This document shows, one piece after another, positions 19,954 through 28,106 of a stretch of DNA of 64,000 nucleotides. A program made the translations under genes and the position numbers. The stretch's first letter is position 1; every line of letters begins with the position of its first letter. The stretch lies in NCBI RefSeq assembly GCF_000308495.1, contig NZ_BAFU01000034.1:30787-94786 (forward strand). Reading direction: 5' to 3'. Source of the stretch: Nocardia brevicatena NBRC 12119 (GTDB lineage Bacteria > Actinomycetota > Actinomycetes > Mycobacteriales > Mycobacteriaceae). A model generated the notes under the pieces. The model saw only the letters and a list, made by a program, of their open reading frames with translations. It was not told the DNA's origin and searched no databases.

Positions 19954-21063
19954 ATGGCTACAGGTCTCGGGTTGAGCATCGGTACGGTCAACGCGGTCTC
20001 CGCGCTGACGGGTACACCGGAGGGGGCGGGCAGGGGGCGCAGGCGGCGACCGGACCCGTCGTTTGTCACGACCCACCGCACCTCACTCGTTTTCGACAGC
20101 ACCGGTCTGGCCCGGCTCGGCACCATCCCGCCGCATGGTCGGGTGATCACCGAATTCGCCGATCTCGGCCGGCCGGAGACGAAGGGCGCGCGGATCGGGA
20201 ACCACGCACTGCGGCCTGCCGATCTCGTGGCGGTCGTCACGGACTGCCTGATCTCCGATGCCCGCCGCGATCCGCGCGGTGACGATGCCGAAGTCGTCCT
20301 CGCCCATCCGATCGGTTACGGCCCGGAGCTGGTGGCGATGCTGCGGTCGGCACTTGACTGGGCCGGGCTCGAGCGCGTGCGGTTGGTATCCGAGCCGGTG
20401 GCGGCCGCGGCCTGGCTGGAGGCCGAGTACGGTCCGCTGATGCCGGGGTTGGCGCTGGTCTACGACCTGGGCGGCGCCACTGTGGACATCACGCTGGTGC
20501 GCGTGGGTGGCGGAAGCCCGGACGATCCGGTGATCGGTACTCCGCTGCGCTCGCGGGCGTTCGGCGGGCGGGCGTTCGGCGCCCTGGTCGCCGAGCGTTC
20601 CTGGGGCGGCCGGGCCGCCGGTGACGAGGTGAGTTCGGATTCCGTGTCCACCGACGCGTTGCGGGTCGATCATGTCCGCGGATCGCTGGACCTGGTCTAT
20701 CGATGCCTGCGTTCGGCCGACGTCACCATGGCCGATGTCGATCGGATATTGGTTGTCGGCGGCGCCTCCCGGCCGGCGCAGGTGGCGCGGGTGCTGTCCG
20801 ACGAACTGGCCCGACCGGTGGTCACCACGCCGGATCCGGAATGTGTGGTGGCGCTCGGTGCCTCCGTACTGGCCCGGCGGGAGCGGGAGGCCGCAGCGGA
20901 GGAGCCGCTGCGGATGCGCAGTCTTTCCCGCCTGGCCAGGCGTCGTCGCGCCGCCGTGTTGGCCGGGTCGAGCGTCGCGGTCGCGGTCGCTGCCACCATG
21001 TCCGCCGACACGGTGTGGGCCGACACCGTGTGGGCCGGCCTGCCCCTGCTCGGAGCGGGCTGA
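19954..21063 (+). CDS. Hsp70-like ATPase-domain protein (short paralogue)
   Basis: 369 residues covering only the actin/Hsp70-type ATPase fold. Visible are the phosphate-1 loop region LGLSIGTVNAVSA, the connector VSEPVAAAAWLEAEYG, the phosphate-2 motif VYDLGGATVDITLV and the adenosine motif ILVVGGASRPAQV. A Hsp70 substrate-binding domain is absent. Instead there is a basic stretch and a hydrophobic C-terminal segment (AVLAGSSVAVAVAATMSA) that could anchor it. The Asp of the DLGTT loop is replaced by Ser (SIGTV). A clear paralogue lies at 30647-32605. ATG at 19954 follows a poor ribosome binding site, and an upstream in-frame extension looks non-coding. Role unknown. Confidence 0.8.
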   Translation: MATGLGLSIGTVNAVSALTGTPEGAGRGRRRRPDPSFVTTHRTSLVFDSTGLARLGTIPPHGRVITEFADLGRPETKGARIGNHALRPADLVAVVTDCLISDARRDPRGDDAEVVLAHPIGYGPELVAMLRSALDWAGLERVRLVSEPVAAAAWLEAEYGPLMPGLALVYDLGGATVDITLVRVGGGSPDDPVIGTPLRSRAFGGRAFGALVAERSWGGRAAGDEVSSDSVSTDALRVDHVRGSLDLVYRCLRSADVTMADVDRILVVGGASRPAQVARVLSDELARPVVTTPDPECVVALGASVLARREREAAAEEPLRMRSLSRLARRRRAAVLAGSSVAVAVAATMSADTVWADTVWAGLPLLGAG

Positions 21064-21196
21064 TACCGGATTCGGGTCGGTCCAGGGTTCGCACCCGCTG
21101 TGTCCACCCCGTCCGATCAGGTGTGTTGACGGGGCCCATTGTTGATGTAACTATAGGACACAGTAATGCGGACCCTCATGAGAGGCAGTGACGACG

Positions 21197-22210
21197 ATGT
21201 CTTCAGCCACGACGACCCCTGACGTGGACCAGGTCCTCGCCCAGGCGCAGGAATACGCGGAGAAGCTGTTGCTCCTGTCGGAGGGCTCGGTCAACCGGCA
21301 CTTCGATCCGTTCACCGACATCGATTGGGATAACCCCGATTTCGATGCCGACACCCGCCCCCAGCGGTGGATCCTGCCCGTCTCGGCCGACCCACTGGGC
21401 CGTCACCCCTGGTATCGGGCGCTACCGGAGGACCGCAAGATCGCCATCGGCAAGTACCGCCAGGCCAATGTCGCCAAGGTCGGACTGCAGTTCGAGGCCA
21501 TCCTCATCAGCGGCATGATGCAGCACATCTTCGGTCTGCCCAACGGCGACCCAGAGTTCCGCTACTGCTCCCACGAGATGATCGAGGAGCACAACCACAC
21601 CCTGATGTTCCAGGAAATGGTCAACCGCATCGGCGTCGACGTACCCGGTATGGGCCCGCTGGTGCGCAAACTGCGTCATCTCGCGGTGCCGGTGGCGGTC
21701 GCGTTCCCGAACCTGTTCTTCATGGCCGTGCTCGCCGGCGAGGAGCCGATCGACCATATCCAGAAGGACATCCTGCGCTCCGACGAGGAAGTGCATCCGA
21801 TCATGCGCGGCGTCATGGCCATTCACGTGGCCGAGGAAGCCCGCCACATCTCCTTCGCGCACGAATTCCTCACCAAGCACGTCCCGGAGTCCTCCGCGCG
21901 CAACAAGTTCGTGCTGTCGCTGGCCATGCCGGTGATCATGTGGATCCTCGGCCGGGCCATCGCGACCCCGCCGAAGAAGTTCTTCGAGGAGTTCGATATC
22001 CCCGACAGCGTCCGCAAGGAACTGTTCTACGGTTCCGACGAGGCCAAGCAGGTCTTCAGCGACTACTTCGGCGACGTACGCGCTCTCGCCAGGGAGATCG
22101 GGCTGATGAACCCGATCGCCAAGCGGGTGTGGAAGGCCCTCGGCATCGACGGGCACACCACCCGCTACCGGTCCGAGCCGCTGCGCGTCGCGGCCCACCG
22201 CGCGGCCTGA
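21197..22210 (+). CDS. AurF-type diiron oxygenase
   Basis: 337 residues. The iron ligands of the p-aminobenzoate N-oxygenase (AurF) family can be placed with correct spacing: Glu100, Glu131 and His134 (in MIEEHNHTL), Glu183, then His210, Glu214 and His217 (in IHVAEEARHISFAHEF). The family uses O2 and two electrons to oxidise amines, or other substrates in ferritin-like relatives. The ATG at 21197 was chosen; a GTG at 21188 is closer to the AGAGG sequence and remains possible. It lies 17 bp upstream of a ferredoxin/ferredoxin-reductase fusion, probably its electron donor (inference). The substrate is unknown. Confidence 0.85.
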   Translation: MSSATTTPDVDQVLAQAQEYAEKLLLLSEGSVNRHFDPFTDIDWDNPDFDADTRPQRWILPVSADPLGRHPWYRALPEDRKIAIGKYRQANVAKVGLQFEAILISGMMQHIFGLPNGDPEFRYCSHEMIEEHNHTLMFQEMVNRIGVDVPGMGPLVRKLRHLAVPVAVAFPNLFFMAVLAGEEPIDHIQKDILRSDEEVHPIMRGVMAIHVAEEARHISFAHEFLTKHVPESSARNKFVLSLAMPVIMWILGRAIATPPKKFFEEFDIPDSVRKELFYGSDEAKQVFSDYFGDVRALAREIGLMNPIAKRVWKALGIDGHTTRYRSEPLRVAAHRAA

Positions 22211-22227
22211 TCGGCGGGTAGCATCAC

Positions 22228-23814
22228 ATGCCCTACGTCGTCACCCAGTCGTGCTGCAGTGACGCCTCGTGCGTCTACGCCTGCCCGGTCAACTGCATCC
22301 ACCCCACCCCGGACGAGCCGGATTTCCTGTCGGCGGAGATGCTCTACGTCGATCCGCAGGCCTGCGTGGACTGCGGCGCCTGTGCGTCGGCCTGCCCGGT
22401 CGACGCCATCACCTCGGCCAAGAAGCTGACCGAGGCGCAGCGGCCGTTCATCGAGATCAACGCCGACTTCTACCGGCAGCCCCGGCCCCGGCCGCTGCTC
22501 GCGCGCCCGGTGCCGCCGCCACCGATCGATACCGAACGGGGCCCGCTGCGGGTGGCGATCGTGGGATCGGGCCCCTCGGCCATGTACGCCGCCGACGAAC
22601 TGCTCACCCGGCCGGATGTCTCGGTCACCGTCCTCGACCGGCTGCCGGTGCCCTACGGCCTGGCCCGTTACGGTGTGGCGCCCGACCACGGCAGAACCCG
22701 ACAGGTGTCGCGGCTGTTCGACATGATCTCCGCCCAGCCCGGGTTCGGCTCGTATTTCGACGTGGAGGTGGGCAAACATATCTCGCACGAGGAACTGCTC
22801 GCCTACCACCACGCCGTGGTCTATGCCGTCGGCGCGTCCGCGGACCGCAAACTCGGGATTCCGGGCGAGGGATTGGCGGGGAATGTCTCGGCCACCGGTT
22901 TCGTCGCCTGGTACAACGGGCATCCCGACCACGCCGACCGGGAATTCGACCTGTCCCAGCGGCGGGTGGTGATCGTCGGCAACGGCAATGTCGCGCTCGA
23001 CGTGGCGCGGATTCTCGCCACCGACCCGGATGAACTGGCCGGCACCGATATCTCCCCGGTGGCCCTGGAGGCCCTGCGGCGCAGCGCCGTCGAGGAAATC
23101 GTGGTGCTGGGTCGCCGCGGCCCTGCCGAATCGGCGTTCACCGTACCGGAATTCGTCGGCCTGCTCGGCTCCGAGGTGGATATCGTCATCGACGGTGAGC
23201 TGCCGCCGATCACCGATGACCTGCCCCACCGGGTCGAACAGAAACTGCGGTTGCTGCACAGCGTGGCCGAGCGCCCGGTCGGCCGGCGGCGACGTATCGT
23301 CTTCCGCTATCTGGCCTCGCCCGGACGGATCCTGGGTCCCGATCGGGTGACCGGGCTCGAGGTGGTCCGCAACGAGCTCGTCGTCGCGGGCGACGGGCAG
23401 GTGCGCGCGATGCCCACCGACGATATCGAGCTGCTCGAAACCGGCCTGGTGCTCACCTCAGTCGGCTACCGCGGTGTGCCGCTGCCGGGTCTGCCGTTCG
23501 ACGAGCGAACCGGGGTGATTCCGAACCGGGACGGTCGGGTGTTGGACGGCCCCGGCGGCGCGGTCCTGCCCGGGACGTATGTCACCGGCTGGATCAAGCG
23601 CGGGCCCACCGGGTTCATCGGCACCAACAAGTCCTGCGCACAGCAGACGGTGCGGCAGTTGGCCGACGATTTCAACGCCGGGCGGCTGAGCGAGCCGGCG
23701 GGCGGCGCCGCCGGGTTCGACCTGCTGCTGCGTGATCGGCTGCCCTCGGTGCGCGCCGCGGGCGCGGTGGTGCGCCCGGCGAAGAGTATCCGCCGCCTGA
23801 TCGGTCGCGCCTGA
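22228..23814 (+). CDS. fprB: Ferredoxin / ferredoxin-NADP reductase fusion (FprB-like)
   Basis: 528 residues. The N-terminal 65 residues form a bacterial ferredoxin with two cysteine clusters (CSDASCVYACPVNC and CVDCGACASACPVDA). The rest is an adrenodoxin-reductase-like flavoprotein with the FAD-binding VAIVGSGPSAMYAADEL, the NADP-binding VVIVGNGNVALDVAR and a C-terminal GYVTGW-like segment (TYVTGWIKRGPTGFIGTNK). The architecture equals mycobacterial FprB. It transfers electrons from NADPH through FAD to the attached iron-sulfur domain. Placed 17 bp after the AurF-like oxygenase, it is the likely redox partner. ATG at 22228 has only a weak ribosome binding site. Confidence 0.9.
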   Translation: MPYVVTQSCCSDASCVYACPVNCIHPTPDEPDFLSAEMLYVDPQACVDCGACASACPVDAITSAKKLTEAQRPFIEINADFYRQPRPRPLLARPVPPPPIDTERGPLRVAIVGSGPSAMYAADELLTRPDVSVTVLDRLPVPYGLARYGVAPDHGRTRQVSRLFDMISAQPGFGSYFDVEVGKHISHEELLAYHHAVVYAVGASADRKLGIPGEGLAGNVSATGFVAWYNGHPDHADREFDLSQRRVVIVGNGNVALDVARILATDPDELAGTDISPVALEALRRSAVEEIVVLGRRGPAESAFTVPEFVGLLGSEVDIVIDGELPPITDDLPHRVEQKLRLLHSVAERPVGRRRRIVFRYLASPGRILGPDRVTGLEVVRNELVVAGDGQVRAMPTDDIELLETGLVLTSVGYRGVPLPGLPFDERTGVIPNRDGRVLDGPGGAVLPGTYVTGWIKRGPTGFIGTNKSCAQQTVRQLADDFNAGRLSEPAGGAAGFDLLLRDRLPSVRAAGAVVRPAKSIRRLIGRA

Positions 23815-23999
23815 GCTCGAGTTCGAGTGCGCCACGAGCGCGGAAGGGGAGGCCGATGTGGTCAGGTGATCTCGCTGGATGTGGCGCTGTGTAGGAGACG
23901 AAGGTTTATGGCCCTTCGGAACCGTCCTGCGGGGGGAGGCTCCACATCGCCCCGAGCGGTTCACTTATGGGGCCGGTCCGTGTGGGTTTTGTTCGGTCG

Positions 24000-26255
24000 T
24001 CAACTGGTCCGGAGCCGGTGGGTGAGGGCGGTGTGGCGGCGGCCCGCGCCCGGGGTGCGGACCGCCGCGGCCAGGGCTTTGCGGGAGCCGACCAGGACGA
24101 CGAGTTTCTTGGCGCGGGTGATGCCGGTGTAGAGCAGGTTGCGTTGCAGCATCATCCAGGACGAGGTGGTGAGAGGGATGACGACGGCGGGGTATTCGCT
24201 GCCCTGGGAGCGGTGGATGGTGACAGCGTAGGCGTGGGCGAGTTCGTCGAGTTCCGAGAAGTCGTAGTCGATGGATTCGTCCTCGTCGGTGAGCACGGTC
24301 AGCGTCTGCTCCTCCGTGGTGATGGCGGTGACGACGCCGACGGTGCCGTTGAACACCCCGGCCTTGCCTTTGTCGTAGTTGTTGCGGAGCTGGGTGACCT
24401 TGTCGCCGATCCGGAACACCCGACCGCCATAGCGGCGTTCGGGCTGCCCGTCCTTCGGCGGGGTGAGCGCTTGCTGCAACAACGCGTTGAGGTTGCCGGC
24501 ACCGGCGGGGCCGCGATGCATCGGCGCCAGAACCTGCACATCCTGGCGCGGGTCGAGTCCGAACCTGTGGGGGATACGGCGAGCGACGACATCGACCACC
24601 AGCTTGGCGGTCTCCTCGGCCGGATGCAGATCCGACTGTTCGGCGGGTTCACAGGTGAACCAGAAGAAGTCGTCGAACCCGGTGAGCTGCGGCGGGGTCG
24701 CGGCGTTGACGCGATGGGCGTTGACCACGATCCCCGACTGCCGGGCCTGCCGGAAGATCTTCGTCAACCGGACCCGCGGAATCGCCTCGGCGGCCAGCAG
24801 GTCGCGCAGTACTTCTCCGGCACCGACGGAGGGGAGCTGGTCGACGTCACCGACCAGCAGCAGATGCGCCCCCTCCGGGATGGCTTTGACCAGTTTGTTG
24901 GCCAGGATGACGTCCATCATCGACGACTCGTCCACCACGACAAGGTCGGCGTCCAGCGGGTTGTCGCGATCGTGTTTCGGGTCGCCGCCGGGTTGCAGCT
25001 CCAGCAGCCGATGGACGGTGGAGGCCTCATGGCCGGTCAGTTCGGCCAGCCGTTTGGCGGCCCGCCCGGTCGGCGCAACCAGCACCACCATGGCTTTCTT
25101 CGCCGTGGCCAGCTCGACGATGGAGCGGACGGTGAAGCTTTTACCGCAGCCGGGTCCGCCGGTGAGCACCGCGACCTTGCGGGTGAGGGCGAGTTTTACC
25201 GCGTCGGCCTGCTCATCGGCCAGGTCCTGCCCGGTCCGGCCCCGCAGCCATGTGAACGCCTTGTCCCAGTCGACCCGAGTGAACGCGGCGAGCCTGTCGG
25301 CCGTGGAGTCGAGTAGGTCGAGCAGGCCACCGGCCAGGGAGCTCTCGGCTCGGTGGAAGGGCACCAGATAGACCGCTGGAATGCTCCCGTCACCGGAGGG
25401 GACCGGTTCGCGGATCACGCCTTCGTCTGCGGTGAGCTGGTCCAGGCAGGGGCCGATCAGGTCCCGGTCGACCTCCAGGATCTTGGCGGCCTCGGTAATC
25501 AGGTTGGGTTCGGGCAGGTAGCAGTGCCCATTGTCGGCGGCCTGCGACAGGGTGTACCGCAGCCCGGCTTTGATCCGCTCAGGGCTGTCGTGCGGTATCC
25601 CGACCGCTTGGGCGATGGTGTCGGCGGTCTTGAACCCGATGCCCCACACGTCGGAGGCGAGCCGGTATGGTTCTGCGCGGACGACACCGATGGAGGCGTC
25701 ACCGTAGTTCTTGTAGATCCGCACCGCCAGGGAGGTGGACACCCCCACCCCCTGCAGGAACACCATCACTTCCTTGATCGCCTTCTGCTCCTCCCACGCA
25801 TCGGCGATCTTCTGGGTGCGTTTGGGGCCGAGCCCGTGCACCTCGATCAGCCGCTGCGGCTCTTGTTCGATGATGGTCAGGATGTCGAGACCGAAGTGGG
25901 CGACCATGCGTTCGGCCATCATCGGCCCGATCCCCTTGATCAGCCCGGAGCCGAGGTAACGGCGAATGCCGGCGATGGTGGCGGGCAGCACGGTGGTGTA
26001 GGAGTGCACCTGGAACTGCTTGCCGTATCTGGCGTGGTTGCCCCACCGACCGGTCAGCCGCAGGCTCTCACCGATCTGGGCACCGAGCAGCGGTCCGACC
26101 ACGGCCAGCAGCTCCGGGCCGGACTGCTCGGTGGCCAGGCGGGCGATGGTGTAGCCGGTGTCCTCGTTGGCGTAGGTGATTCGCTCCAGTACCCCCTCCA
26201 CCACCGCGTGCCGTGCGGTATCGGGAGAAGATCGCGCAGCGGGCATGTTCACCAT
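24000..26255 (-). CDS. recD2: RecD2-like ATP-dependent DNA helicase
   Basis: 751 residues, the length of RecD2. The N-terminal domain has OB-like and helix-hairpin-helix parts (RRYLGSGLIKGIGPMMAERM, GLGPKRTQKIADAW, VWGIGFKTADTIAQAVGI). The superfamily 1B helicase core has Walker A VLTGGPGCGKSFTVRS, motif II VVVDESSMMD, motif III LVGDVDQLPSVG and the C-terminal AYAVTIHRSQGSEYP and LLYTGITRAKK. RecD2 unwinds DNA 5' to 3' outside RecBCD. The start ATG at 26255 (or 26246) lacks a clear ribosome binding site. It is divergent from the pRiA4b-like gene in an interval that M. tuberculosis lacks. Confidence 0.93.
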   Translation of the reverse strand: MVNMPAARSSPDTARHAVVEGVLERITYANEDTGYTIARLATEQSGPELLAVVGPLLGAQIGESLRLTGRWGNHARYGKQFQVHSYTTVLPATIAGIRRYLGSGLIKGIGPMMAERMVAHFGLDILTIIEQEPQRLIEVHGLGPKRTQKIADAWEEQKAIKEVMVFLQGVGVSTSLAVRIYKNYGDASIGVVRAEPYRLASDVWGIGFKTADTIAQAVGIPHDSPERIKAGLRYTLSQAADNGHCYLPEPNLITEAAKILEVDRDLIGPCLDQLTADEGVIREPVPSGDGSIPAVYLVPFHRAESSLAGGLLDLLDSTADRLAAFTRVDWDKAFTWLRGRTGQDLADEQADAVKLALTRKVAVLTGGPGCGKSFTVRSIVELATAKKAMVVLVAPTGRAAKRLAELTGHEASTVHRLLELQPGGDPKHDRDNPLDADLVVVDESSMMDVILANKLVKAIPEGAHLLLVGDVDQLPSVGAGEVLRDLLAAEAIPRVRLTKIFRQARQSGIVVNAHRVNAATPPQLTGFDDFFWFTCEPAEQSDLHPAEETAKLVVDVVARRIPHRFGLDPRQDVQVLAPMHRGPAGAGNLNALLQQALTPPKDGQPERRYGGRVFRIGDKVTQLRNNYDKGKAGVFNGTVGVVTAITTEEQTLTVLTDEDESIDYDFSELDELAHAYAVTIHRSQGSEYPAVVIPLTTSSWMMLQRNLLYTGITRAKKLVVLVGSRKALAAAVRTPGAGRRHTALTHRLRTS

Positions 26256-26477
26256 TGTGCCGGGTGCGATGCGTTGCGGGGCCGCGTGTGCGGCCTCGGC
26301 CCGCGTGTGGCAGCGGCCAGGAACCGGTAGGCGTACCGCTCAGGGGAATCGACCACGAGCTGCGAGCGGTTCTCCCGTCCACGATCGGGGACCGGATCGA
26401 TCGCCGCGCCACGACAGGAGTTTTCGATCAGTGCCTCCCCGATATCCTGTGGTAGGCAATGTGCAACAGTATCGTCT

Positions 26478-28103
26478 GTGAGCAAGCGCACGCCGCCCGC
26501 GAAACGCCCGGGAAACCACTTGCCGACACCGCTGTTCGACGCGACGGCCCCACCGCCTGACGATCGCCTCGACGATGCCGGCGACGCGACCGATCCGCGG
26601 GTTGTGATGGAGGCGGTCCTCGCGGGTTTCGCCGAGATCACCGATCCGGTGGAGGCGGAGCTCCTCGGCTCGATGTTCCTCGGTGCCCTCGGCTTCCTCG
26701 GCGCCCAGGTGGCCGAGGTCGCCGAGTCCGAACTCGTCCCGGTGATCGAGGCGGTGGGCGACCCACGGGCGGCCGGGATGCTCGCGGTGCTCGCCGCACT
26801 CGGCGGCCGGCAAATCGGCGAGGCCGCCGCCGCGGGACTGGACCGACTGCGGGTCCGCGGCATCGCCGTCCCCGAGTGGGCGGGGGTGTTGTCGGCTCCG
26901 GTGACCGCGCGTGATTGCGTCGCACTGTGCGGGGACGGCGAGGCGCTGGTGCTTGCCGCCCGCTTCGACCGCGCGGACGCGGGGCACGCGGTGGTGATTC
27001 TGCTCGACCCTCAGGAGTGCGGGGAGGCCGCCGAGATCATGCTGCTGGAGGCCGCCGATCTGACCGAAGTGCTCGCCGAGCTGCGCCGGGGCGCCAAACG
27101 TGACAAGGTCCGGCTCACCACTACGGCCCTCGACCCGGCCGAATTCCGGTGGCGGGCCGAAGTCGCGATGGACGCGCGTGACCATCACGACCGTGACGAC
27201 GAGGACGACCTGTTCGATCCGTACCACATTGCCGACCCAGACGGTCCGTTCGACGACGAGGACGATCTGTTCGACGACGCGGATATGCTCGATGAGGACG
27301 GTCCCGGATACCACGGTTTCGCGTTGTTGCTGCGGGCCCGGCTGCGAGCACTGCCTCTGTCGCCGAAACCGAAGCCGCCGCACGGCGGGTATGGCGACTT
27401 CGAGGGCACCGGTCTGCCGGCAGCACTCGATCGGTTTGCCGGCCTGCCCGGTGTGTTCGGCGGCGAGGCCGCGGCCGCTCCGGTGAAGTCGAGCCTGAAA
27501 CTGCCCGCCAAACGCAAGACGAAAGACGGGCAAGCCCCCGTTCTGCAGTTGCGCGTCGACCTGCGCGGCGCCAAACCGCCGATCTGGCGCCGCCTGCAGG
27601 TTCCCGGCGATATACCGCTGCGCGAGCTGCACGAGCTGTTGCAGGCGGCGTTCGACTGGCATTCGACACACTTGTACGCCTTCGATACTGCCTACGGCCG
27701 ATTCGGCGTTGCGGATCTGGAGCTGGGATTGCGATCGGATGCGAAGGTCACCCTCGAACAGGTTGTCGCCGGTCCCGGAGCGAAACTCACCTACACCTAC
27801 GACTTCGGCGACGACTGGGAACACGTGATCGCCGTCGAGAACTCGATGCCGCGCGAGGATGCCTCGACCTACCCGCGGTGCGTCGGCGGGCGGCGGAAGG
27901 CTCCACCCGAAGATTGCGGCGGTATCTGGGGGTACCAGGAGCTACTGCAGGTCCTCGACGACCCCGCCCACGAAGAGCACGAAGACCGACTGGAATGGCT
28001 CGGCATCGACCGACCGGACCAATACGACCCGACACACTTCGACACCGACGAGGTCAACGACGCGTTCGCCGCCCTTCGACACAATTCGAGACACCGGAAG
28101 TAG
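26478..28103 (+). CDS. Plasmid pRiA4b ORF-3-like family protein
   Basis: 541 residues from a GTG at 26478. The C-terminal third is the pRiA4b ORF-3 domain: LRVDLRGAKPPIWRRLQVPG, LHELLQAAFDWHSTHLYAF, YTYDFGDDWEHVIAVE and YPRCVGGRRKAPPEDCGG. The N-terminal 200 residues are a less characteristic alpha-helical region. Between them lies a very acidic linker with repeated DDEDDLFD. The domain is common on plasmids and in accessory DNA but has no established biochemical function. It is divergent from recD2 and converges with only 3 bp on the PglW/EspG chimera. Confidence 0.85.
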   Translation: MSKRTPPAKRPGNHLPTPLFDATAPPPDDRLDDAGDATDPRVVMEAVLAGFAEITDPVEAELLGSMFLGALGFLGAQVAEVAESELVPVIEAVGDPRAAGMLAVLAALGGRQIGEAAAAGLDRLRVRGIAVPEWAGVLSAPVTARDCVALCGDGEALVLAARFDRADAGHAVVILLDPQECGEAAEIMLLEAADLTEVLAELRRGAKRDKVRLTTTALDPAEFRWRAEVAMDARDHHDRDDEDDLFDPYHIADPDGPFDDEDDLFDDADMLDEDGPGYHGFALLLRARLRALPLSPKPKPPHGGYGDFEGTGLPAALDRFAGLPGVFGGEAAAAPVKSSLKLPAKRKTKDGQAPVLQLRVDLRGAKPPIWRRLQVPGDIPLRELHELLQAAFDWHSTHLYAFDTAYGRFGVADLELGLRSDAKVTLEQVVAGPGAKLTYTYDFGDDWEHVIAVENSMPREDASTYPRCVGGRRKAPPEDCGGIWGYQELLQVLDDPAHEEHEDRLEWLGIDRPDQYDPTHFDTDEVNDAFAALRHNSRHRK

Positions 28104-28106
28104 GCA

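Noticed and set aside
23967-25316. Long plus-strand ORF (449 codons) opposite recD2
   Set aside because: Antisense shadow of a high-GC gene; recD2 on the other strand has all helicase motifs, while this frame has none.
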